Below are positions 12,000-22,872 of a stretch of DNA of 64,000 bases, piece after piece (the stretch's first letter is position 1; every line of letters begins with the position of its first letter). The DNA comes from Brachypodium distachyon (taxonomy: Eukaryota > Streptophyta > Magnoliopsida > Poales > Poaceae). Location of the stretch: NCBI RefSeq assembly GCF_000005505.3, contig NC_016132.3:38330914-38394913 (forward strand), written 5' to 3'. Position numbers and translations under genes: made by a program. The notes under the pieces are model-generated. The model was not told where the DNA came from, searched no databases, and was given only the letters and a program-made list of their open reading frames with translations.

Positions 12000-12560
12000 A
12001 AACAAAATTTGTTTTTCCAATTTGCCTAGTTAATTGGGACGTTAATCGATCTTCATTGAAATATCTTGATCACTGTTCACATTTGATGAGCCCGTGCGTG
12101 TGATCTTGTGTGTTCACAATGGCAACAAGCAATCAGATCGAGTGAGAGGACAAATTTTCCTTTCCGAACCTGTGAGAGGAAGATGTTCGTCGTTTGTGTG
12201 AATGCTTCTTTGCATCGTCAAAACATTATCAGATAGGCGAAAACATACGTGAGTTATATATGAATGATTGAGCAAAAGTATTGATTAATTGTTGATTGAT
12301 TTGATTTCCGGTCTACATCGAAATTGTTTACACATCTCGAGCTAAGCAGTATATCTTTCTTAGACAAAAGGTAACCTGAGCTAGCCATATCTTTAACCAA
12401 ATTATGTACACATATGTGGATGCATCACTTTTATTTTCATCATACTTTTGGTGCATAGGAGCATATGACAGCCGTCATTACGGTCAGCCGATTTCATACT
12501 TGGCGTGCAGATTAATCAGGGTGATCATTGTGCTCGTGCTAGCTTGCTTTCATACCAGCT
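12000..12560. repeat. Non-coding tandem duplication, copy 2
   Basis: Counterpart of 11,400-11,940 in the same orientation, diverged and without the MITE. No coding function seen. Confidence 0.7.
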
Positions 12561-12999
12561 TATGTACTAATTTCCCTGGCAAAATAAGTTCATGTACTAG
12601 TAATCCAAAAAGGATATACCGCCACTTGTATGGAAGTATTGCATGGGAAGGAACTGATCGATCGACGTGCCGCTGCAGTACGTGTCGATCTACACAAATC
12701 ATGCATAAACAAATCAGCCGATCAAATAGTTTATGTGCATGCATGTATGATCTCGATCAGGGGGTCCATCCGTCCATATGCTGCTGGCCCAGGTGTGAAA
12801 GGCATGGCTCGATCGCTCGCATGTTTAGCCAAAATCGAGAGAGAGAGACCACCTGACTCGGAAGCAATACTCTCTCTATATATTCTGCTCTATCGACGGT
12901 AGCCGATTGATGTGACCAACGTACAAATAGACAAAGTCGATTGCGAATCTAATTGCCCCAGTTTGCCTGGTTGCCTGAACCCTTCACAAGGAACGATGC

Positions 13000-13111
13000 A
13001 TCCACCGTTTCATAATCCTTGTCGAAATATTACATGTATATAGATGTTTTTTAAGAATAGATATATCTATTTTTGCGTAAATTTGAGACAAAAATTATGG
13101 CGGAGATAGTA
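13000..13111. mobile_element. Degraded Stowaway-like MITE
   Basis: Same interior as the other elements (TTGTCGAAATATTACATGTATATAGA ... AAATTTGAGACAAAAATTATGG), but the ends are reduced to CCGTTTCATAATC and CGGAGATAG-TA. Confidence 0.65.
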
Positions 13112-13423
13112 CGTACCACCGATCCATGTCCTGGTCAACTACTTCTCGATCCACACTGGATTACGCGTGAGAAGAGATCGACCAGCTAGCTGGATCCAGG
13201 CGTTTACGTCGGCGTACAGCCCATCGTCCACCGCGCACGTAAGCACACGGGTGGTATGCACGTGGTAGTATTTTGGGTGGATTGACCGAGCAATTCAGAA
13301 ATTTCAAAAGGGGATGTGAGTAGAAAAGATACTAGCAGGCTTCTGTGGAAAAGATCTCCTGTGAAAAAAGAAAAGAAAGGAATTCATCTGGCTCCTAAAA
13401 AATAAAGAGATCGTTGTGATTCA

Positions 13424-13640
13424 TGGGCCTGTATTGGGGTACGGCGAGGATTCGGCCCCCAACCCGTACATCGTACTAGATTAGGCTTTTAAGTTATGGA
13501 AAACGGAGCCCGGCCCGAGGCCCAGGTTTCATCAGGGGGTCCATCAGTCCATGCTGCTGTACAAAAATACACAAAATGTTTGCGAGGCCTGAGTATTTTG
13601 GGCCTTCTCTAGAAAAAATGTACTCCGTACTTTGGGCCTG
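13424..13640 (+). promoter_or_regulatory. Cluster of TGGGCC/GGCCCA (site II-like) motifs upstream of the one-helix gene
   Basis: At least four GGGCCT or GGCCCA motifs lie within about 220 bp, 170-390 bp before the ATG at 13,809. Such elements are known TCP-binding motifs common in plant housekeeping and organelle-protein promoters. Function here is inferred from sequence only. Confidence 0.35.
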
Positions 13641-13808
13641 TTAAACCAAGAGTGGCTGAGCGGCGAAGTTTTTTTTTTTTTGACCAATAGATGAGCGGCG
13701 AAGTTCGTCATCCAGAACGGACGGCGCGAGCGCCCCAGCCCTAGACACATCGCTCAGCTGCCAGCCACAGTAAACTAAAACCTCTGAATCGTATCGCATC
13801 GTGCCACC

Positions 13809-14385
13809 ATGGAGGCGGCTGCTCTGTCCGCGACTATGGGCTCCCGGCGCGGCGGCCTCTTCGCCGCCGCCGCCGCTCCCGTTCCAGCTCCTTCTCACCG
13901 GAGAGCGGCCGCGCCGCGCTCGTCGCCCGGGCCGCCTCAGCGGCGGCGGCTCCGCGCGCTGCCGGCGGAGCTGACCGAGATCCTGGCCCCGAAGCTGGTG
14001 CCCGGCTCGCCCGCCGCCACCGGCGACGTCTCCTCCCTCATCCCCATCAGGTAATCGATCAGCTCCCTCATCTTCGTTAGAACCAAACCCTGGCTCAATC
14101 TATTTGTTTCTGAATTCTGAATATGTTGGTGGTGTGTTAACAATTGGAATGTGCAGCGCTGTGATGCTGCTCTTCTACTTCGTGTCCAACTGGGTGTTCC
14201 CCGCGGTGATCATGAAGGGGATGAATCCCGACGCCCAAGACGGAACCGCCGGCGCCGCTGACGAAGAAGAAGAAGAAGGAACATCCATGGCGGCGGCTGC
14301 GGGGCAGTCGGACGGTAAGGTCCGGCTCAAGGTCAAGAGGAGGAAGAGGAAAAAAACGGCAGCTACGACTACCACCAAATCGTAG
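13809..14385 (+). CDS. Small putative plastid-targeted single-helix protein, family not recognised
   Basis: Two exons, 13809..14050 and 14157..14385, joined in phase 2 (GT at 14051, AG at 14155-14156), giving 156 aa. The first 45 or so residues are rich in Ala, Ser, Arg and Pro with no acidic residues after MEA, typical of a chloroplast transit peptide. A conserved-looking segment follows (LPAELTEILAPKLVPGS, then GDVSSLIPIS). One hydrophobic helix spans about residues 82-99 (AVMLLFYFVSNWVFPAVI). The tail is acidic then strongly basic (KVKRRKRKKTA). A thylakoid or envelope membrane protein with one pass is likely. The intron falls just before the helix. The composition and splice sites support a real gene, but I cannot name its function. 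Confidence 0.72.
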
Positions 14386-14572
14386 TACTCACTCAGCGTG
14401 GTCCGTGGAAAGGCCCTTCAGAAATTCAGACTCTTGTCTTGTTTTTTTTGTCCGACAGTGTTACCAAAGATCAGAATGGAGTGATAATCAGAAAAACTCT
14501 GGCATGTGTCTATTTGGTCGGAGTAGACCCAATAGGAATCCACTATTGATTGTATCCTTTAGTAAAGAGGAT

Positions 14573-14710
14573 TCCTTAATTATACACTGTGTCCATAGTT
14601 CTTTAAGAAAGCATGTATTTGGGATGAACTACCACAAACTCCTTAATTAAATAACTGTGTCCACAGTTCTTCTCGAAGACAGCATCTATCTGGGATGTAC
14701 CACAAACTCA
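14573..14710. repeat. Two-copy imperfect tandem repeat in the 3' flank
   Basis: A unit of about 68 bp (CCTTAATTA..ACTGTGTCCA.AGTTCTT ... ACCACAAACT) occurs at about 14,573-14,640 and 14,641-14,710. Confidence 0.6.
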
Positions 14711-16057
14711 TACTAGTAGTGCTCTCAACAGAAAAGAAATGTGTTGCTAAGTTCAGAAATAGGAACATACATACACCGAAAGCAAAGAACAGTGTTGATG
14801 CAGGTGTGGTGGTGGGCTGAACTCCACTGGTATCATTAGCAATTGTTGCCATCAACGACAGCAAAATGAGAAGGGGCTCAACGCAATGGCAGACAGACAG
14901 GATCCAGAAACACAATCTCCTGGTTACACAGACAGAAGCACCCCTCTCATGACCTATCCTGCCTCTCTGATGCCAACAATGCAACAGCCCATTTCCTCTA
15001 TTCTTCTTTACTATAAACACTGACCAATCGGAGAAACCAAAATAAAAATAAATAAAAGATTGCCACCATGAAAGCCATTCAAGCTCCTATTTTTATTTTT
15101 CCAGACCGAGGGATTTCTTTCTTCGCATGTGATCCGGCGAACAAAGTCCATGGATTCGACAGCTGCAAAATCTCATCAGAAGCAGGCAAATAGCAGAGCT
15201 GCTGTAGAAATTTGACTTGAGGGGTAAGTAAATATTCTCTCCGAATTATTTCTTGTTTGGAAAGGGACTCCTTTTTGTCTGCTACCATGCCCTTCTAGAA
15301 TATCTGACGAGAGTGTGGCCACGGAATTACAACCACTTGCAGCCAATCGAGCATGTAGAGACAAGCAAAAAAAAAAGAGCTAGAGGGGGTATTTTGAGTG
15401 CCATTCTGTTTCTTGCTTTCAAGCAAGCAAAAGGGAACGGAAAGTATTTCGATCGTCAGGAATAGGAAGGCGGATCTGGCGAAGTTTCCTTCTGAATCCA
15501 GAACACTTCTTGTTCTTGAAGTTGCTGATGATTTTTGTTTTTAAGAATGGTTTGCATGTGCTGATACTTGTTGCTTCTAGCTTTGGGGCCTGTCGTCCGT
15601 CCTGAAATAGAGCATCTGGGTGATGCAGATTCTTTGTATAACCACATGTAAGTAAGGAGAAGAGAATAATAAAAATATTGGGCATGCTGGATGTGCAATA
15701 GGCAAAATCCACAACTACTTGTAGGTAAGGAGAAGAGAATAATAAAAATCAAGCTAGAAAAGAAAAGATAGCCAGTAATTTTCCTGTGGCAATGGAAAAA
15801 AGCCCCGGACAGGACAGTACATCATGTCAACATGATCCGGATGCCACTGGAAGACCGGAGCACATAGTATACGTGTATGGTAATGGTAAAGAGTGTGAGA
15901 CGAGACGATTTGCTCGCTGGATTGCTTTGCTCCGTCGCTCGCCGGCCGGGCGGCAGCTACCACAGCATCGCCACTGTGGTAGCTACCGATCCTTTTCGTG
16001 GCTGGGGAGAAGATCTAGATCTGCCGTCAGAAATGCCTTGGAAATAAGAAAAGGGAC
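14711..16057. other. Intergenic, no gene recognised
   Basis: Contains a 29-bp direct repeat (GTA.GTAAGGAGAAGAGAATA core at about 15,649 and 15,722). Minus-strand open frames around 14,643-15,020 have hydrophobic stretches but no splice or family support. Confidence 0.45.
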
Positions 16058-16174
16058 TACTCCTTTCGGCCGGAATTACTTGTCGAAATATTACATGTAT
16101 CCAGACGCTTTTTACACATAGATACATCCGTATTTGGACAAATTTGAGACAAATAATACCGGTCAGAGGGAGTA
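16058..16174. mobile_element. Stowaway-like MITE
   Basis: TA-CTCCTTTCGGCCGGAATTAC at the left and AATACCGGTCAGAGGGAG-TA at the right, with interior TTGTCGAAATATTACATGTA. No coding capacity. Confidence 0.82.
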
Positions 16175-17959
16175 CTAGATTCGTTTGCGCTTGCGCTGGA
16201 ATTTGCTGATGGGTATATAGCCATCTAGCGGGGATACGACAGATAGGTGTATGATACGTACGTGCAGAGAGAATTTCATATTACCATCTAAAATTGGCCC
16301 ACATATTTAAATATCATTCAAAATTTTCAAGTTCCAACTCATATTTCGCATCAAAGTGTTTATTGTCTATTGGAAACTGTGCCCTGTGCATAAAGAATAT
16401 TGTAATTAGTCTTACCATCTATTTGATCGGGAGAAGATTTTGCTCTAGCAACCTTTTTGCCTTTTTTATCCTTAGCTTGGTGACAATTCTGTTTAAGTCT
16501 TGGCAATTCGCTTATTTAGAGTGCATCGAAATGCATTTGTTGGCAATTCTGTTAAGTCTTGGCAATTTGGTTTAGCAACTATTTTCAAAGCGAGTCTATT
16601 ATGAATTTAAAGCAGTTTTAGAAGTGTACCAAACACTGAATTCATGACACTGTCAAAAGTGCGAAAATTTGAAACCTTAGATGCAATAAACAAAGGGTGT
16701 GGCTATTTTTGAGTCGCATGTTTTTTAATAAATGAGCATTAAATATCAATCGGCGTTTCAGAGCCATTGCATTAAGATCTGAGGATCATTCCCATTCTCT
16801 CATCTCTCACTTGCTATCGTATCGATGGCTAACATGTCGATTGATCTCTAACTAAAAAACAGACGATCTATCAATAGCAAAACCGATAAACAAAAGTGAG
16901 TCAAACTACTTTTGCCGACATGCGTATATTGTACACTTTTTTAAGTGCCCAGAATTGACACACTCTCGAGTCAAAATGCTGCATTTCAAAGTGCATGCAG
17001 TACTACCATGACGTAGCGCAAATAGGTAGATTTTGAACCGAGTCCACATATAGCATCTTATCCGAGGCGCTAGCGAGGATGAACCAAGAGACATAATAGC
17101 ATTCATCATAAATGATCGCAAACACGCGGTTCATGTAAAAGCTGAGGAATTTGATCAATTTATAAGGCAATCGATCGAGCGGCACAACCAACGGAACCAC
17201 GATGGTCGAATCCACTAACAAACACTAGAGGCACCCTCTCATGATATGTTGCCAGAGATTAAGTGGGGTTGGCTCATGCGACCAGAAAACAGAAAGTGGC
17301 CAATTGAGCCACACAGAACAACATGTACATACACGGCCAGATCCAAGTTGGGTTAGGTATGACTAGCTACTTGCCTTTTTCATGCACCCAGATCACCATG
17401 ATCAATCCAATGGAGACGAACAGAATAATGTCTTTTTTATTATCCGAACCACAGAATGATCGATCGGCGCGTTGACCGATCATCAGTTTGTGTCGTGTGT
17501 GGAACTAATTCGAATTTGTTAAGTACATGACAGTATGATGCTAGTTATGGACACTTGCTAAACATGTCCAATTAAGGCCTAGTTGGCTCAGAATATTTCA
17601 GTTTTTTTAAAGAATACATGCATATATGGATGTAGACACAATTATGACACAAAACGGTAAGATACCCAAATTAAGCTATTTTGACGAACGGGGTTTATTA
17701 AAAAGCACTTGCTCAATTTTATTTATGCATGTGGCTTTTGAAAAGCACTGGCTCAATTTGATTTATGCATGTGCATATATACCGTTTTAGCCGAAAGCAT
17801 ATTTTGTTGATTAGATGCAACAACGAAATCATCGTGCTGGAGCTAGTACGTGACCATTCAGATGAGTTGATGACTGGATTAATTCCACGGTTCAGCACAC
17901 ATCTTAGCCACAAACTAGCCAGCCCTTTTTATTAATTCCACCCACGAAAAAATGACATG
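16175..17959. other. Intergenic, no gene recognised
   Basis: AT-rich with many stops in all frames. A 17-bp phrase (GGCAATTCTGTTTAAGTCTT-like) occurs twice near 16,480-16,560, and GCACTTGCTCAATTT.ATTTATGCATGTG twice near 17,705-17,775. Nothing else supported. Confidence 0.45.
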
Positions 17960-18027
17960 TACTCCCTTCATCCCATATTACGTCTACATACATGTAACAG
18001 AAAGTCATTTAATGGGACGGAGGTAGT
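17960..18027. mobile_element. Short, internally deleted Stowaway-like MITE
   Basis: Only about 68 bp: TACTCCCTTCATCCCATATTA at the left, TAATGGGACGGAGGTAGT at the right, and CATGTAACAGAAAGTCA between. It looks like a deletion derivative of the 117-bp form seen elsewhere. Confidence 0.65.
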
Positions 18028-19612
18028 GCCATCGATCTAAAACCCATATGTCATGTTCAGGAAATCACACCAGCAAAGCGGGATAGAAGGCAGTTTGATC
18101 GGCTACATGTTCTTTATCACCCTGTTTGTTTCAGCATATGTCTGCTTCGGTCAACACGTAGCCCAAATTAGCAAGCAACATTAAGCAAAACCTTAATTAT
18201 TGATTGGAGAAGGTAGCCGGCCGGCGCCAAGAATGCTGCTCGTGGGAATTATCTAGTGTCTCGCACAGAAAACACCAAGAAAGATGGAGCTCATTATGCG
18301 TAGGGTCACTAGAGCTAGCAGCGAGAGCTGACTGCAATTGCCAATTATTGAGCATAATTCTAAAGTTAAAGCAAGGTGTACAAATTATTTGTTGGAAAGC
18401 CAACATAAAACATCCCAAGAATAGGTGATTGGGCATATAAATTCTAATTTGGTCCGGATCCAACAACTCACCTTTTCTCTGCGTGTGGGGACCCTGCTGT
18501 TTTAGAGTATTTTTTTTTGTAGTGTCTTCTATTTGTTACGATAAATTCTCGGCCAAGGTGTGTTTGATGGTCTGTCTTCGAAGCCCCCTTGCTTCTGCTT
18601 GCTTAAGCTCAGTTTGCGGTTGCCGAATTGTGATGTGGTAAACGCATAATAGGCATGAAAGTATGCTATAGAATTTTGAATTCACACAGAAGTTTGTTCT
18701 ATTCTATGGCGAGGTTCGAATGATCGGAGATTTCTTTCACAGTGCAGTTCAGTATGATCCTTAAAAAAATTCTATACGGAATGAAATTCGATCATATAAA
18801 CCAAACAACCAGTCTATGAGATTTAATTATCTTTTTGAAAAAAAGGTCGCTTGTCTAACGTGCTGCTGCGGCTGTGCTTTGCTTCTTTCTCACATAATCT
18901 TCATCAATCTCTCGCATGCCTAACTTTCGAAGTACGTACGATCGATTGTACGTATAGTACGACTACAGTGATGTACTAATTTTGGCTGTTTGTTGTCAAG
19001 GCATCAATGGCTCTTTGACCGCTGAAGTGCTCCGTATATATACAGATCTATCCAATGGAGTTCCATCGTTGACTGCTGACCGTACGTACACATGCAAATA
19101 TGCAATGGAAGCATGCCTTCGGACTCGGAGTTTGGACTTTGAAAGTTCCTTGAAAGTTGAAACCTCCTGTCCGTCAAAAAAGTTGAAACTTCCGCGGCTG
19201 CATTCACGGGCGGTGCAAAGGGAACCAGGGAGTTTGGATAATGTAAGTGGAAAAGGAGTGGCTGGGTTGGATTACCAGATGAGAGCTTGGATAAACCCAG
19301 CGTGTACATCACAATTGGAGGCGTCCGATGGGATGTAAACGGCCAAGATCTGCCTATACATTGAATCCCATGTCCTCCTTTAATATTACTAGTAGTACCT
19401 AGCTTGCACCGTAATTCAGGACTTTTATTTGTGATTTTCATTGGGCACTTTGATTTTCTGGGTATTTTCCTATTAGAGCACGTACACCTAATTACATTTA
19501 TACTCATGACTCAAGTTGGCTAATTTGGACAGACAGACTTTAAAGGTAAAATCCTTCTAATTTTTTTGAGTTGTCTCTAAACTCTTTTTTTTGTCTCATT
19601 TCGAACGAATTG
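18028..19612. other. Intergenic, no gene recognised
   Basis: Mixed composition with no open frame that shows a domain. Around 18,540-18,800 there are AATTC-rich segments similar to decayed MITEs. No confident feature. Confidence 0.4.
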
Positions 19613-19885
19613 ACTTTTATTCTTTATTCTGATCCAATTCTGTTGTTAAGAACAATTTAAAATTGTGTTTACTTGTTCGGGCATGTTTTATCTTTAATTT
19701 GTTAAATCCTTGGGTTTAGACATTACTTCGGGAATTCCTATTCTTTGTTTCTTTCAAAAGAGTAGCAACATACCCTTTCTTCTTATTTCCTTCGATAAAA
19801 GCATTTCCCTCTTCTATAGAAATCGAAGATGGGGGATTTATTCTGATAGACTTTTAATTAAAAGAATTTTCCAGATCTTCCAAAA
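19613..19885 (+). other. Possible nuclear insertion of plastid DNA (NUPT)
   Basis: The segment TTGGGTTTAGACATTACTTC, then GGGAATTCCTATTC, then AAAGAGTAGCAACATACCCT, with AT-rich flanks, resembles chloroplast intergenic DNA as I remember it. Composition and word use differ from the surroundings. The exact plastome location cannot be confirmed without alignment. Confidence 0.4.
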
Positions 19886-19912
19886 TGGTATGCGGGAGTA
19901 CATAATCGTTTA

Positions 19913-20233
19913 CAGCTCGTTTGACAACCCTCCTTTCATTTCATTTGGTAGAAATGAAATGAAATGTAATATTTGATAGGATTTCATCTGGTCGAATTTG
20001 AATTCCGGATTCAAAAATCATTTTTTTCTACCACATGGATTTGTAGAGTGGGAGACAATTCTAGAGAAATGATGGCTTTTAGAGAGAAATTGAGATTAGT
20101 TGTAGTGTGATTCCATGTAATTGCAAATTGAATTCATGTACAGTAGCCAATTTCGTGTCAACCAAACAAGTTAGTTTTCAGAATTCAAAATGAATTCCAC
20201 AATTCTAACACCAAATAATGGATGCCAAACGGG
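19913..20233. mobile_element. MITE-like element with AATTC-rich interior
   Basis: Left end CTCGTTTGACAACC and right end GGATGCCAAACGGG are imperfect inverted repeats (CTCGTTTG.CA against CCCGTTTGGCA). The interior is full of palindromic GAATTC and GAAATGAAATGAAATG words, as in grass hAT- or Harbinger-type MITEs. Target duplication not resolved. Confidence 0.5.
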
Positions 20234-20860
20234 CCGAGAGAAGAAAAAATCCGCAAAAGAGCCAGTGCAAATATAGTTTACAAACTAGCCAGGCCAGTGT
20301 CTATGTCTCTCCAAGACATACATACCAATACCAGATACAGAATGTGAGCGTATGTGTTTGTACTACGTTTTTTACAAAAAATACGAGATCAGGATTCCAC
20401 CAAAGCCTCTGTGACCAATGAGCCTGGCTGTGGTTGGGAGGAAATTCATGGGACTGACGCTGACCGGCGCCCACGCGTGCACTTGTTTTAATTTCCAACC
20501 AAGCAAGTGGGTGCACTTCAGTGGATGCAAGGAAATGCATCCAAGAGCCTCCTTCCTGATGGCGACGGGGTGCTGCATCTTGCCGTCCATCCAGGGCACC
20601 TTTATTTCCCCTGTCCAGCTCAATTATTGCTGTCGTTGAAAGTCCACCACACGGCCCTGCCTGCCTGCCTGCTCCCTCCATCAATCAGCTAATCAGCTCC
20701 ACTGCATATACCATGTTTTCTTCAAGAAATTCAGTGTCCAGCTTTTTTATGGAAGAAAATAATTGATTTAGCATATAGCTCTCTCTTTTGTTTTCTCCAG
20801 CAAACAAGTTCAGCTTGGGTCTATCAGACCGTGGGGTGCTTTCGGTCCTGGGCCTCGAAA
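20234..20860. other. Intergenic, no gene recognised
   Basis: Several short overlapping open frames on both strands lack any recognisable motif. No feature called. Confidence 0.4.
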
Positions 20861-20861
20861 T

Positions 20862-21112
20862 CAAGCTGATAGCTTTTTTTAATTTCTGGTGTTCGTCCGT
20901 CCAGTCCTGCCTGTAAGCTGCATATATGCCACCGTGGAATTTTCTTTAATTTCTCACGCTTCATTTGCAGACCTTTAATTAAGCTGATAGCTTTGTTTAA
21001 TTTCTGGATGATTCGACACTGTTCGTCCATCTATTCCTGCCTGTAATTAAGCTGCATACATGCCACCGTGGAATTTTCTTTAATTTCTCGCTCTTAATTT
21101 GCAGACCTTTAG
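20862..21112. repeat. Two-copy tandem repeat of about 125 bp
   Basis: The unit AAGCTGATAGCTTT.TTTAATTTCTGG ... TGCCACCGTGGAATTTTCTTTAATTTCTC ... TTTGCAGACCTTTA occurs at about 20,862-20,984 and 20,985-21,112 with about 10% divergence plus a small insertion. Confidence 0.8.
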
Positions 21113-21700
21113 GTCAGTTTTGAATTAATTACTCGTAATTGACAGCCAGGGACAGACAGTCGGGTCGATCACCACTAGTTACTGCATGCTCAACATCGAA
21201 CGGCAAAATTTAGTGAAGGTCTCGCTCAGCTCAAAAAGTTCTCTAGCTAGCTCAGTGGCTAGTGACGACACATATGCATGCATGCATGCATGTGGATCAA
21301 TTTTAACACCAGTCTCCACAGCCCAATGTGCTAATTAATTAACCTCCTCTTATTCCTTTTATCTCTTCCCTTTCGCATGCATCTGATCTTTTACCCGGGA
21401 GGGATCTTCTATATATTCCCACGCACGATGAGATTCGGATAACACGGCAGCACTCAGAAAAATGTACAAATGGTTTCGCTCCAGCTAGCAGGAAAATGCA
21501 AAGTACGTGGATCTGTATATTCGACATCTATAGCAACGACAGTGGGCCCCGTCACCCACGGGGTTAAATTAAACAAGACGCACGTTGTAATAAACACTGC
21601 CCGATCGGTAGTGGAGATCGGCATCGGATAAGCCAGCCACGGAAACCCCACTGGCAAACCATGTCCGACATAAGAGATCCGTATAAAAATCTATTGTGAT
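21113..21700. other. Intergenic, no gene recognised
   Basis: Contains a GCATGCATGCATGCATGCATG alternating tract near 21,275-21,292. No coding signal. Confidence 0.4.
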
Positions 21701-21759
21701 ATGCTGACGGGAAATTCGAACTTTAAAAAAATGACACCAAAGAAAGAAGGAACAGGGGG

Positions 21760-22330
21760 CGTGGACCGGGTCGTCGTCTCGGTGGCGAAACCGTATCAGC
21801 TAACAGAACCGGAAAAGAAAGCGGGTATCGTTAACGGTTCACTGCCGGTCGGACCGAACGCGAAACAAAACGCGGTCGCTACGGCCAAGGGCGCCAAGGA
21901 CAAGGCCGTGTGGAGGGGGGAACCGTCCGCCCGCTGCCACGTGTCGCGGCCGTCCGATCCTTTCCCGGCACCGTCTGTGACGTGTGCGGCTGCGACTGGG
22001 AGTTCGCGGTCCGCGTCAGACGTGGGCCCCATAATAGGCCGGTGGTTTGAATTGGTCCTGGAGGACACGTCATCGCTTAACGGAGGGATGGGGCAGACGG
22101 CGTCAGAATGTCAGATCCACGCACACGGAGACGGAGGTCTCATCGGGAGCGTCCGCTGCGATTGGCTCGCACGTACACGCGTGAACCTCGTTGCCTTTCG
22201 GTTCTCGGGGGGCCCCACGCGCCAGAGGACGTAGGATCAGCCAATCAGCTGCTTCCGCCTGCTGGCTGCCCGTGTGGGCCATGTTTGCCAGTCGTGGCCC
22301 TGCGGACTGGTACGGCCACACGCACGATCT
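21760..22330. promoter_or_regulatory. GC-rich island with promoter-like motifs, no adjacent gene found
   Basis: A sharply GC- and CpG-rich block in AT-rich DNA. It contains GCCACGTGTCGCGG (G-box/ABRE-type), GATTGGCT and AGCCAATCAG (CCAAT-type, opposite orientations), and TGGGCCCC and GGGGCCCCAC motifs. The long plus-strand frame across it has no domain and ends without a splice partner. It may be the promoter of an unrecognised transcript or a relic. Confidence 0.3.
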
Positions 22331-22459
22331 TACAAGAAATGAGATGAGGTGGTGCCTTGGTGAATAAAGGTTAGAGCTAGCTACAACTAAGGTAAAACTG
22401 AACCGGACTTGGAAATAGGGGGCTATGTCTTGACAATCTAACAAAAATGACATGTTAAT

Positions 22460-22560
22460 ATTAACGGATTCAAATTTGTCTAAAAATGAGCGTATTTATA
22501 TACCAAAATACATCCAGACACATGTAATTTTTTTTATTTAATATGGAACGGAGAGAGCAC
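22460..22560. mobile_element. Fragment of a Stowaway-like MITE
   Basis: GGATTCAAATTTGTCTAAAAA ... CATCCAGACACATGTAATTT ... AATATGGAACGGAGAGAGCA matches the interior and one end of the neighbouring elements; the other end is lost. Confidence 0.6.
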
Positions 22561-22572
22561 TGTGAACAATAC

Positions 22573-22686
22573 TACCTCCGTCCCATATTAAGTAACTTTT
22601 TATTACATGTATTCAAACGTTTTTTAGGTATAAATACATCCATATTTGGGCAACTTTGAGTCACTTAATTTGGGGCGGAGGGAGTA
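22573..22686. mobile_element. Stowaway-like MITE
   Basis: TA-CCTCCGTCCCATATTAAGTAAC at the left and AATTTGGGGCGGAGGGAG-TA at the right. This is the AAGTGACT subtype, sharing CATATTAAGT and ATTACATGTAT with the next element. Confidence 0.88.
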
Positions 22687-22751
22687 GCTAATTGGTGTAC
22701 ACCCGGGGAAATAGCCCCATTTGCCCCAAGTGTATCCCCGTCGCTAATAGC

Positions 22752-22872
22752 TACTCGATCCCTCCGTCACATATTAAGTGACTTTCTGTTACATGTATCT
22801 AGACGCTTTTTAAGCATAGATACATCCATATTTGAACAAATTTGAGTCACTTAATATGGGATGGAGGGAGTA
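22752..22872. mobile_element. Stowaway-like MITE
   Basis: Near TA-CTCGATCCCTCCGTCACATA at the left, AATATGGGATGGAGGGAG-TA at the right. Interior AGTGACTTTCTGTTACATGT. Third member of a cluster within 420 bp. Confidence 0.88.

Noticed and set aside
14643..15020. 125-aa minus-strand frame
   Set aside because: Begins inside a tandem repeat and shows no family signature; hydrophobic runs alone are not enough.
21701..22234. 177-aa plus-strand frame
   Set aside because: Covers the GC island; no domain, no splice partner, and the competing minus frame is equally open.
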